DNA from: Siphlonurus alternatus
Taxonomy: Eukaryota; Arthropoda; Insecta; Ephemeroptera; Siphlonuridae
Length of the DNA: 64,000 nucleotides
Direction of reading: 5' to 3'
NCBI GenBank assembly: GCA_949825025.1
Contig: OX463780.1
Span: forward strand, 31,414,979 to 31,478,978
A program made the translations under genes and the position numbers. Position 1 is the stretch's first letter; the number at the start of each line of letters is the position of its first letter. The notes under the pieces are model-generated. The model saw nothing but the letters and a program-made list of their open reading frames with translations. It did not search any database and had not been told where the DNA came from. Positions 27,016-39,800 of the stretch are shown here, piece after piece.

Positions 27016-28780
27016 GTATGTAGCATTTTCAAACAACTCAATAGTTTATATTGCAAACAAATTATCATAGCAATTTTTTTAAAGTTATACATCAGCTTAA
27101 AGGAAATTTAAAAATGTTAGGTTTTATTTAAATTTAACGATAAAAATTATTTGCATTTAATTTTTAAAAATATCAAACTATCAAATAACCACAGTTAAAC
27201 TTCATACCTAAAATTAATTTAATTGAGGAAATATATATGCTTTGTAATTTAATACAGGTTTGTTGAAAGTGATTACAGGAATTAAATAATAATATGTAGG
27301 TTTATTATTGTATCGTTCATGGTTTTAATTTGAAGCCTTTAAACGTAAGCTCTTTGATTACAATCATGATGGAAATTCAATTGTTGTTTCGGTTACAAAG
27401 ACATTTGATTTTTTTTATTTGTAAATGGTGGAATCAAATATTCTATTATGATTATAAATAAATATTCAAACAGTTCTCATAATATTTTCATAATGATTTA
27501 AATGAACACTCATAATATATAGTTATCACAACTTATCACTTTATCTATCCCATATAAACTGTCCTGCACTGTATGTATAATACATAATTGACTGTTATTT
27601 ATATATTAATAATAGAATCCGGGAAAAAATACATCATATTTTATTTTTGTTACGATTTCATAAGCTATTTCCATTATTTGTTTGTTCTATATTATAATAC
27701 CTATAAAACAAAATTTAACTTTAAAATGTTATATATCATGTTAATAAAAATAAATGTACGTAATGTATAGGATTAATTTTTTATTTATGAAACATTTCTT
27801 TCAATTCCCTCAAAAAGTATTATAGTATTAAGCCACACACATACGTGCTTATGCACACAAATCGTTAGATAATTACTCGTGGAAATACGAGTGAGTTAAG
27901 CGAAGCAGAAATCAGTGGTTCACCCCGCCCAAATTACATAACATGACAACATCATCTTAATTAAGGTTCAATTTCATATATTTTAGCATTGTAACTTGAA
28001 CAATCACCTTAATTACCAAGTGTTTAGTAGGCAGATAGCTAATGCGTGTTTGCTAAGCAATAAACATCAGTATGCAGGGCTGTCGTCGCTTCATCCTTAT
28101 CTCATTTCTCTCTCTTCTACTTGAACCTCATATAGCTTAGCTATTTCCCTCCTCATTCCCTCACAATATTTCCACCTCTCTGTCTGTAGCACTCTGTCAC
28201 TCTAGCACCCTCAAAAACGTTATTTCCAACTTTTCGATGGCACAAACAGAACTATATAATATGGTGACCTTAAACATCAGCAGCAAACTCCATACATGCG
28301 AGAGTACGAAACTTTGTTACCGCAGGGATAATGTCAACCTTTTGCCACACTAAAATTGGAAGCACACAAAGTGCTATGACGTGTAAACTATTGTAAACAT
28401 AGCTTACTAGCTCTAACGTCAACTTTGTACGTTGTTATATTTGACCAACTAGCTATAATATATAATAGATTTTTTATTTATTTTAACATCCACGTCTGTT
28501 ATAAACTCTATATACATAATAAAATTATAATTTTCCATTTCAAATCGCTTGTTCTTAGTTCTAAACAACCATTTTAAAACTTTAAAATTTGAAACTACAA
28601 GTTTGAATATTTTTAAGTAAATATTTATAATTATAAAATAGATTTCACAGTATATAGAGCTTTTTTGTATCACAATTTATTTGCTCTTTTTATGTTTATA
28701 TTTTCAAGGTACAAAAACGTAAAACATTTATAGTCTTACGTATAAAATATAGCCAATTCATGACATACCGCGTCTCAAAC
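27016..28780. other. AT-rich DNA upstream of the Mab-21 coding start
   Basis: No coding frame. A moderately GC-rich stretch lies at 27890-28380. If the 5' exon at 26795-27015 is real, this is the first intron. Confidence 0.4.
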
Positions 28781-28788
28781 GTTATGGC

Positions 28789-29633
28789 CAGTGGCGTAGC
28801 CACGGGGGGGGTTTTCGGGGTTTAAACCCCCCCCCATGAAGATCGAGTAGTGACTGGATATAAGAAGAAAAAAGGAAAAATTATAGAAATTTGAAAAAAA
28901 AAAGTTAAATAAAAAACTGAAATTTAGGGGTATCAAGTAGTCTTTTCTTTAAAATAAACAAATTATAAGTTAGTTTCTAATTTTAACAGGAAAAAGTGCG
29001 ACTCATAAATAAATGTTTTATTTCCCTTACAAACTGCATGTGCATATAACTACTATTGTATAAATTAAAACGCTCTCACGTGTGCCGCACTTTCATTTAA
29101 TTGGTTGCTCCACGCGCCCGGTGCAGACAAAATTTAACAGAAATAAGAGAAGCAATTCCCTGTTTTATTTATTTATTTTTCACAATATCTTAATGATGTG
29201 AACTTGGATTATTAAATAAATTTTAAAAATCAAATTCAATTAAATGACACGTACACTGATTCTATAAAATTAATATAAAGTGGTTACATGAATTACTTGA
29301 TTTAATTAAAATGATTTACTCAAAGCTTTATTTATTATACGCACGTATTCAATAGAAATTGAAAAATGGGGTGAAAAAAATATAAAATGTTAAAAAAATT
29401 GCATCAGGCCCTCTAATCATCATTTAATAATCATCATCTAAGCATCATTTTACCCTCTAATATAATAGTATTTTTCCATTATTTTACCCTAAAAAAGGGG
29501 CGTGTCCTTAAAAAAAATCGCGCCTGCGGCGGGCTATTGGGGGGCTTCGCCCCCCAAACCCCCCCGTGGGCTCTTCTCGATCTTTGTCCTGAAGAACCCC
29601 CCCCCCCTTGGGCAAATCCTGGCTACGCCACTG
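28789..29633. mobile_element. Non-autonomous hAT-like transposon (845 bp) with 8-bp duplication
   Basis: Terminal inverted repeats CAGTGGCGTAGCCA (left) and TGGCTACGCCACTG (right, with the last T/G variation outside the core) bound the element. An exact 8-bp direct repeat GTTATGGC flanks it at 28781-28788 and 29634-29641. CAG ends and 8-bp duplications are characteristic of hAT transposons. G and C runs sit just inside both ends (around 28804 and 29597) and form local hairpins. No transposase frame. It sits just upstream of the Mab-21 coding start. Confidence 0.85.
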
Positions 29634-29845
29634 GTTATGGCAAAGTGCTTAATTATGGGAATTAAGACCAATTCTTTAACCTAACGCCGCATAATGTTTC
29701 ATGGCAATTGTTTTTGTATAAAGAAAATCTTATACCAATGTTAATAAGGCTTGTAACATAGAATTTCATGTTGCCAAAATAGCATTTACGGTATTTGATC
29801 CATTTCCACTGCGATTTACATCAAACTATCTCTTGTGTACTCAGG

Positions 29846-30029
29846 ATGGTGTCACTGGGCGGGTGTTGTCCCCGCGGCTCAAGAAATTCAGATCGCGAGG
29901 AGGAGAGCCCGCTGGCACCCAAGCTGTGGCCGCGACTCAAACTCGAGGGCTGCGGACTGCGCTTTGGCCGCTCTCAGCTTGCCAGGCTGAACCTTCGCTT
30001 GGCCGCACTGCTGCACTCGGAGCAAATAG
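29846..30029 (+). CDS. Mab-21 gene coding exon 1 (residues 1-61)
   Basis: The ATG at 29846 has A at -3 and G at +4, a strong start context, and immediately follows TACTCAGG, which looks like a splice acceptor. The 5' UTR is therefore probably on an upstream exon. The exon encodes a basic, low-complexity N terminus and then a helix (RSQLARLNLRLAALLHSEQ) resembling the first Mab-21 helix. It ends in phase 1 at GTAAGT, which fits the phase of the next exon. Upstream codons in this frame stay open back to 29795, so a longer N terminus is possible but is AT-rich and unlikely. Confidence 0.7.
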
Positions 30030-32035
30030 GTAAGTTTAAGTTACTCTTGAAATTTTAAGGGAGAGAAGCAGTAATGAAGATAAAGGATACGTTCTTCCTC
30101 ACACTTATGTGATGAGTGATGTATCAAAGTAAAAAGTAAAATAATGGGGGGCATTCACAAAGCACTTTAACCCCAACTTTAGCCCCAAGTTTTATCCCTG
30201 GCACTAAACATGGTGCTAAACCAGGTGCTAACCATGTCTAGCTCCTAGTTTAGCACCATGTTTAGTGCCAGGGATAAAACTTGGGGCTAAAGTTGGGCTT
30301 AAAGTGCTTTGTGAATGTCCCCCAATATTTTACAATGCAAACTCTCTTAAAGAGTGTGTCCTAGCTCTCTATAGAGTCTTCTTTGAAGGCACAAACTAGT
30401 TTCAATGTGTGTACTGTGAATTCTGCTAGAATAGCATCAGCTTTAATTGCAAAGTCGTTTAATTCATATTTGCGATAATTATCTCTATTACACTATTTTA
30501 CAACTGTTTACAAAGTGTATGTAAACAGCTTGCAATGTATTAATTGATTCCTCTACTAATTTATGAAGCGTAAGTAATATTTATAATTAACATGAACAAG
30601 TAAGAAATTAAGTATCTATATATTTATATGTTAAAGCTTCGATCTTTGTGTATGCCTTCTGTATGAGTAAAATATAATTATACATAGAAATTATATAAAA
30701 AAAAATTAAATTTGTTAAGGGGAAAGAAAAAAAAAACGAAATAGGATGCAAACAAAAAATTATGAGTTCCATATCCAATAAAACTGCGTGACGAAAATAT
30801 TTAAGAATATTTTTAAACAATTAACATGCTAACATATATATAGCCTTACAATACAATCAGAATTCATTATTTGTGTATTCATTCATAAAGTCACATGTTT
30901 TATTTTGTGACAGACGGGTGGCCACCCCACTTGATGATGACGTCACGCTCACGTGACTAGGGGGCGTGGTCACGTGATAATTTCCGCTTTAACTTCCGCT
31001 GTATTCCCACATATATAGCTTGGCACCATCCTCATAAAGCTCTCATTGGTGTGCACGATAATATCACGCACAATGTATAAACCCAACAGCCACCACTGAG
31101 TAATCCCACGTGATTAATAATTTCACAAAACCACAAAATTAAAAATTTATTTCGTTTTTGTGTTATATATAGAATTTACAACTGTTAAAATGAGGTAAAA
31201 ATTACGTGACACGTCACCATTTTTTTACACTTTCAAATGAATAATGTTACTACTAACATAAAAGCATTTTTTTAACTTTTTTAATATATTGCATTAATTT
31301 AATATGCTTTTAGATTAAAGTACGATTTTTTCCCATCCGTTCCATATATATGTTTTTTGCTGAATTTGATCAAATAATAATAAAAAATAATAACATTAAT
31401 ACATATTTTTTATAAAAATATATTCAGAATTTAATACTTTCACGCATATTTTCTACACCAATGTATACGTACATTTTTTTACGTGATATATCAGATTAAT
31501 TAAAACATTTTTTTTCACCCTATAAAAACGTATAATATTTTTTATTAAACATTTTTTTCAATACTTTTTTTCCATTAGGTATAACATAAAATAATAGAGC
31601 ATTATAGAAAATGTTGAAAAAAACAAGACATATTTAAAATTCTCATAGAATGGTTTCGAAGTTCGTATTTAGTTTGAAAGTATCAAAGTTTGCAGACTAA
31701 TTTTTTTTTTCCAAGCACTTTTGGTTATTAAGCACGTTCCGTACGATGAGAACTGCGCAGCAAGTTGCTTTCTCACTTAATTGAGTTTCTTCCAGCATGT
31801 TATTTGTATCGATGTCACGATTACGTTATACCCCACGGATCAATGTCCTTATACTAAGAGTTTACAGTAATAATTGATAAGCATTTAACAAGATTTCTAC
31901 TTATGTATCTATAATATTTCGGGAGGGTAGATAGTTTTACTTCAAAGTAAGAATATCAATAGATTACATGACGTTATAGAGTCAAAAGTTTGAAAATGCA
32001 CCGTCACACGCGTTTTATAATATAATTATGTAACA

Positions 32036-32111
<76 letters not shown>

Positions 32112-33754
32112 TTTTAGATTTGTCTCTCAGTTTGGAGAAAAGTCACTTAGAATGGACAACATACATGAAAAAAAAATATTGCAGAAATGAATAAAGGGTA
32201 CCAAATTATGCTACTCTGAATTTTTTCAGATTTTTTTGAGACCCAGAACTATTTTTAAATAATTATTGAAAGTCCTGTGATTTCAGTTGGCACCTCTAAA
32301 TTCTGAATAAAAAGGATAGAGACTGGACGCCTATTGACGCCTCCAGGGGGCGTGGCCGCACTTTCAATAATTTTTAAAAATAGTTCTTGGGTTTCAAAAA
32401 AATCTGAAAAAATTCAGAGTAGCATAATTTGGTACCCTCTATTCATTTCTGCAATAAAATTTTTCCATGTATGTTGTCCATTGTAAATAGTCAATACAAT
32501 TGTTCATATAAATACACAATCAAATGAGAATCATTGATGAAATTTTTCAAACAAAGTTCTTCTGATTATCTGATTCTTGATATTCATGAATCAAGTAAGC
32601 ATTTACGAACTAACAATTGTGATCAACTGATTTTATTTAACCAAAAAATAAACAAGCTTTGGAAAAATAAAATTTAGCGCATCAAGTATAATCTTATATA
32701 ATTCACCTTTTTAAACGAAACTATTTTTTGTGCAGACTTTATCTTATCTTTATAATGCACTTCGACACGTAGCCTAACTTAAATTCATATCCTCCAAGTA
32801 AGTAACAACCGAACAGAGCTGATTTTATAGATGATGTCGTTACAACGCCAAACCTGCTGAGGCTTGCAAATTACGTGCGACAGGACTTAAATTTAAGCTG
32901 ATAAAACCTGCACTCCCATCAAGGAGCTGAGAAAGGACAGCATTGGCGTCATCCGACCTTTTACCAAGGCTTCGTATGAGCTATAGTTATATTAGTTATA
33001 GACGCCATTTGATTATTTTTACTATAATATCCAGTCAAAACAAATGTATTTTAATGATAATTAAAACTTACTTTTTATATTTTCATCATCATTAATCAGA
33101 TTTAGTGTGAATTAATATTTTTTTTTACTTTTTAAAACATTATATTCAATTTTACATTAATATCAGTGTGACATGTTGTATTTTAATTGTAATATAATAT
33201 TTAGTACACAATACCCTTCAAGTGAATTAAAAAAAATTATCAAACAATCCTTGTGTGTGCCAGGTTTGTACCACGAGGGGTGTCGAGGGAGGGACGACTC
33301 GAGCGAACAATAAGAGATCGGCAGTTGGTTTATTTCATTTCTTTTTCTACAAATCTTACTCTCTAATAACTGATGTGTTAATATCCTCCAGGTGCGGAAG
33401 ATGGTGGTATGGAGCGGGCACGTGGGGCGGCCGAGCAGGCGGTGGAGCGGCTCGTGCAGCGCCTCGTGTGTGCCGTGGGCGAGCTGGACACGCGCTTCGC
33501 CAGCAAGTTCCTGGTCACCCTCGACAGTCGCAGCGAGCGAGCCTCCGAGGTCAGTTTCTGCAATATTACAACCTTTGAAATACAAGGATTTTTTTTTTTA
33601 CTGAAATTACTGGCTATACGCTTGGAGTATAATAGCATTGCATAAACAATCAACAGTTCAACACGTTAAATTCTTTTCGAAAAATAGGAGGTTGTGTTTC
33701 GCCTATAATATGAGCATTGAAATTAATAATACTAAAACTTCATATGGAGCATAT

Positions 33755-33843
<89 letters not shown>

Positions 33844-36800
33844 CTATACGTTAGAAATTTGATTGATTAGAAAATTAGAAATGGAATATTCAGAAAAATC
33901 TTACAAGTCTAACTTTTTTAAGATTCATCTTCTATATTTTTTCAACCAGGAATAATACATTACAGATACCAATTAAAAAAATTATAATAATGGTATAATT
34001 ATTACTCGTATAAAATTATACCTATGAGGTCATATTCCTAAATTAAATAAAGTTTCAAAGTTTCTGCAAGCTGCTAATATTATTAATATTCTTGGAAAAT
34101 TTGAATTGATAATCGCTTATTTAGACAGAGATGATTAACATAAAGTTAGCATAAAGTTTTTAATAATTTATTTATTGGATCTATATTTTGTTCATAGTTA
34201 AATCGTATCACGTGATTCCATAAATAAAAATAGTTTTAAAAAAATCACATTTTTACATAAAAATTCTTTATTTTAGCTTATTAATTACATGACAAAGCTT
34301 GTTAAAATTACATATAGCTTTTAGCATGAAAGCATGCTCCATTTATAGCGTGCTATAGCATACTCCTGTATTTGAGGATTTGCATGATGTGCGTGTTAAT
34401 ACCTCGCCCTCTAGTGATAACGTGTGAACACTCTCAAAGTGGCTTCGATAATAGGGGTGGGGGGATGAAGCCCCAGGCCGCAGAGAAGAAGAACAGAGAC
34501 GGCCTGGATATTTACAGTAAAGGAGAGCAAAATTTAATACCTTATGGAAATCAGAGAATTTCACTATTTTCTTTTCACCCTTCAAGGAAAAGAGAAAAAA
34601 AATGTGACTATATATAATAAAAATGTAAAAGAATGCTGGTAAAAAAAAAGTGGTGGGAGTGGACATTTTAAGATGCTAAGGTATTGCAATGTTTGTATAA
34701 GCAGCTACTGATAAAAACACGGAGAAAAGGAGTTTGTTGTAGGTACTAAAACTTTTGATAATTGTTATTTTATGTAAAACAATTCTTTATTCTTTAGTTC
34801 AGTACAATGAATCAATAACGTAAAAAAATATTATTGATCATTGAGGATTCTTTGTTTCTTTGTTCAAAACTCCGATTGTCTCCTACGTTCTAAATAGACA
34901 GCTTTCATTTTATCAGTGTGGCTGGTATTTTGTTTTCTTCTTGAATCATAAAAAGTTTTACTGTATATAAATTTTTATATCTAAAAGCATTGCACATACA
35001 AGCATATTTTGATGCCATAATTTCATATATATATATATTTTTTTTTTTTTTTCGATTGCACCTATACAGTACACACAACACGTATATTTTCCAATATTGC
35101 GTTACTTAATAGTATACACCACAGCTTATATTTTCCCATTCTAGGCGCGGTGGCCAGGTCGCCGGTTCCGCTACCTCGTCCGTCTGGACTCTCTCTCCTG
35201 GCCGCCTCTTTACTCGGCCGGAGATGAGGACGGAGACGGGGGCGGGCTGGGGGCAGAGGAGGACGAGGAGGGGGCAGCGAGCAGTGTGGTGGACAGCGAT
35301 GACGCAGGGGCACTGCCTGCCGGCTGGGTGCGCGTCAAACCGAGTCCAGGGGCGCATGCGCAGACCTGGGCGGAGTTCCTCGCTCCCTCGGGATGTCTTC
35401 GCAGGTACAGACACTTACCTAGCCAGAAAAGTGTATGAGTAACATAGATCAAGTAACGTAACCACGTACTTGATATTTCAGGTAGCTGGCATTAAAAATC
35501 TTATTACGATTTTTTTTAGGGCGCGATTCACGAAGTAGTTAGTTTGGTTTCTAACCACGTTTAGCTTAACCACGTTTAACTAGGCGTTTTAACATGTAAA
35601 ACAATAGTTAAACGTGGTTAAGCTAAACTTGGTTAGAAACCTGGCTAAATGCTTCGTGAATCGCACCATTTATTTCCACTTTTATTTAATAGGTATGAAA
35701 ATCTATTCTTGAGACTATATAATTTTAATACTTTCAAGATTTTTTTAATAATGATAATCATGTCATTGCTATTTAATAAACTCGATAAGAGCATAATACA
35801 GGTTTTTATTTATAGTTACCTAGACAATGAAAAAAGGTGTAATTTTGAATGTTGTGAAATTCAATTATTATACAAAAACCATAACTATTACAATATTTAC
35901 AATCTTAATTGTTCTAATGAAACTCAACTTTATTATGTTGCTGAAAAAGGAATAGAAATAAATTCTGTAGCTCTAAAGAAAATCTCATTTTCAAGTGGGT
36001 TACTTGTGCTCGTAGTTTTGTTTTCATTGCAAGCAGAAAGTACTGGATAGACTTTATTCTTCAGGGACCGCGTAGTGGAACGGTTTGCCGTCCTTCTGAG
36101 CCAGGCCGCCGCGTGTCCACCCTCCCCCCAGTCCGAGAGCGACGAGTCCCGCGTGTGTGGCGGCCCAGGCAAGGTGCTGGACGCGGGGCTTCTGCAGCAG
36201 ATGATCGCAGTCATCCCGCCACAGCACCAGCTCTTCTACGGACCAAGTGAGTGATGATGTGTCGGGACAGTTGCCGATTTTAATATTTTAAGTGGGACCG
36301 TGATGTTTAAAATCAGATGCTATTTTGTGTTGCAATCTTTTACGGACAAAAAATACACATTGTTTTAGTTTTCATTCATCATGGCGGGAAGTTGCAATAA
36401 TTAATTATCGAAAAATCTGAGAATTATTCGCGATTGCAATTAATTGTTAATTAGTAAATTTTGTAGAGTGGCTTACTGGCTGCAACTTACGACCATTATT
36501 GTACAAATATGAAATTTTCTGAAATTATTTTGGTGCGTTATTAGCACTGGCAACAAATTTCTATACTTAACCAAACACTAGTTTTCGTCCTGAAAAGCTC
36601 CTCACAAAAATGTGTATTGCATACTAATAACAGATTAAAATTGTAAAATTAATTCTAAATTAAATTAAGTACATACAATTAATATATTCTAAACTCGTAA
36701 TTCATATATTATAAATAAATTAATAACAATTTGCTTAATTAATTAAAACAAAAAAATAATAAAAATGTTTTTATTTTTATTTCTATATTTAATAATGTTA

Positions 36801-39800
36801 TCTGATCATTTAATATATTTTTCCAATCGATTCATTATATAAATTTATCTCTATATAACTGAAATCTAATTATCGTTAATCAATTATCAGCAACGTGGTT
36901 ATAAAATTCGTAACGAGGCAAAAAGAGAAATTTTATTGTTCATAGAAATAACGTATAACTAAAAATTACACAATTAAAACAATTGCAGCTAGAACAATGA
37001 TTCTTAATGATATAAAATAAATTGCTCATTTGCATATATATATAAAAAGGCTAATTAACATTTAAATTAGCATACATTTTTCTCGTAACATCTCTTGCAT
37101 TATAAATTTGGTATATACTGTAATACAGTTTTACACAACAAAAACTTTTTTTTTTTTTTTTTACTTAATGAAAAAATTCTCTTTTTTGATGTTACATAGA
37201 ATATGTTTAGGTTTTGCACATTGCAACAATTAAACTGTATATTGCAGTTTTGTTCTCTTTCAACCTGTGTGTATACCACAATTCTTTTTGCATTGTTCAC
37301 ACATGCATGGAGTATTTCATGAATACGTATTAAAAATTTACTATCAACCTCTTGCATTAGCACGATTTGATTTATTCACAATGCATCCTCGCACAAAAAA
37401 TTGCTAATTTAAAATGAAATATCAACATTGAGATTTCCTTTTCCATACGAAATAAATTGTAGCGTAAGGCTTTATTTAAATTATCGTGCGTTTGATGCAT
37501 ACGAAATATTTAAAATAAAGTTACATTTCAGTACAAGTTTCAAGTAAATATACAATATTACAATATAAATAATAAAAATAATAGCTTATAAATTTAACCA
37601 TAATAAATTTTAAGATAATTTTATATCCCAAATAAGAATATAATATCTGAGTATGGGACATATTATATATAACATATTTCGAACCGATACACATTATTTT
37701 GTATTAATATGTTGGATAGAAACCTTTTTGTTTTTAGAAAAAACGTGAAATTTTATTATATGGAAAGAGGCAAAACTTTTTGTTTTATTATTCCTGCTTA
37801 CCTAAGATCAGAGTTTTCGATTTTGAGAAAACTTGGCAATCTCTGGTTGGCTGTTACTAGAAATATTGATTTTGTTTACATCATGCACGAATAAATGTTC
37901 ATACATTCAGGTTGTTTACTTGAATTTTCGCATCAATAGATATTTTGCATTGAAAGGCCAGTTCTTTTCGTCAACATGCGTTATGTATTGGAGTTTCTTG
38001 ACTTATTCTACCTGCGACCCACTCTCTGGTTCGTCTGCTTGCTGGTTGCTTGCAGTTGGACCATCGATTGATTAATTTTTATCAAAATTTTAAATAAGCT
38101 AACTTTAGAGTCACGTGCCAGAAAGTGCGATCATTACATTCACTTTTGTTTCCAGGTGAAGCCCAACGGTGCCGCCCCCCGGACCCCCGTGACTTTCAGC
38201 TGGCCGTGGTGCACGAGGACGGCTCGGGCCCCGTGCTGCTGAGAGTGGGCCTGCTGTCCCCCGCACTGCAGGCCGCCTTCCCGCGCCACGAAGACGCCAC
38301 GGAGCACACCGCGCCGCCCGTGCTCGAGGTGCGACTGCACGTGGCCGTGGCGCTCGGAGGTTGGCCCCGCGACTCTGGAGGCTTCCCCTCGAGGTTACCG
38401 CTGCACCACCCGCTAGCAATGCTGGCCTACCAAGCAGCGCAGAATGTAAGTATCCATGTAGACCTTGTGTTATGTAACTGTTAAAGAACATATTATAAAT
38501 TTATAATACATTATGGAGATTTCATTAATATAATACATGCAGTTATATTAAAATAGAACCATTTCCCCAATTGGAATTTATTTAAAAATTTGATGGAATC
38601 GAGAAATATATATTTTTTTAAATTTATTTCAAAATACGCAGGGGTATGGAAAATAGCTGGCTCGTTTTCTTAAATATAATAATTTATTATTTGTTTTAAT
38701 TTAGTTCTACGAAAAAAAAAAAAAAAAAAAAAACTAATTACTTCAAACTTCTTCACATATTCTTGGAGAAAATGAAGTCACTTAACTAATAATTTTCTTT
38801 GTATTAATGTAAAAATAGTTTAAAATGAAAAATATGATATTAAAATTTATGCAAAAAATAATCATTCAAGAATATATATAAAGCTACTATATCAAGGAAC
38901 TGAGGTCGAGATAACCCTTTTTAACAAGATGTATGTATTACTTTCTCTTTAACTAGTGCTAACGTCGTAGTTCTTATCACATAGTTTGAGTCAACATGCA
39001 GCCAGCTGCATTTTTAGATTATGATATACTTTATTTATGGTCATGTAAACACTCGGTCTAACTTCAATAAAAAGAGGTCATGTTTATAGTGCACAGATTT
39101 ACTTCTAAAGAAGCTAACCATCTTATAATAGAATAAAAGAAGATAAAAAGAAAGTACCATCACAGCTTTTGCTTGTTTATTGTCGTTTGTTTGCTTATTA
39201 TTGACAAGCAGAAGATGTAAAGTCAATGTCAGTGGTATGATTGTGCAGTACAAGATTCGACCACGTGGGGATCATAGAGTTAAATTGTATGCTGGTTGGA
39301 AATAGTCATTATTAAAACTGCTATCTTAAGTGCTATCACATGCTGTTATTTTGCTTATGATTTTTTGTTTTTATACGTAGAAAATATCAACTTGCGGTTT
39401 TATTACAGAACTGTTCTTATTTTAGATCTTTCTCATAGTTTTATCATAATTGAAATCTGAATGTATTTCGCTTTGTTACAATGCGTTACAGAAACGTTTC
39501 TAGATTTCATTTTGCTGTATACTAATTAACTAAAACAGCTACAAAGTCTCTCTTAAATATATTAATTCATAGCTCAATTGTGTAGTCGTCGTAAATAACA
39601 ATATCACACAGTGTTAATTCGTAGTAAGTATTCATGCTGTTTGTCATTATATTTTAATTTTGTATTAGATCTAATTTTAAAGTGTATGGAGATTGTTTTA
39701 TTTTTTTTTTTTCGCATACATGTGTATACAATAATGTATTTTATTTAAATATTATTCACGATCAGGATTTTGGTAAAAATAGAGCGATGTTATTTCATCT

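Noticed and set aside
28318..28335. TTACCGCAGGGATAA, identical to a 28S rRNA segment
   Set aside because: Only about 15 nt match and the flanks do not; chance or a tiny remnant.
33255..33578. Plus-strand frame of 107 codons with Gly/Arg-rich end
   Set aside because: Other frame of Mab-21 exon 2; it runs through the intron and the acceptor.
35649..36050. 133-codon plus-strand open frame
   Set aside because: AT-rich intron sequence between Mab-21 exons 3 and 4, with no motif.
38111..38491. Minus-strand open frame of 126 codons
   Set aside because: Shadow of Mab-21 coding exon 5. The plus strand carries the conserved motifs and splice sites.
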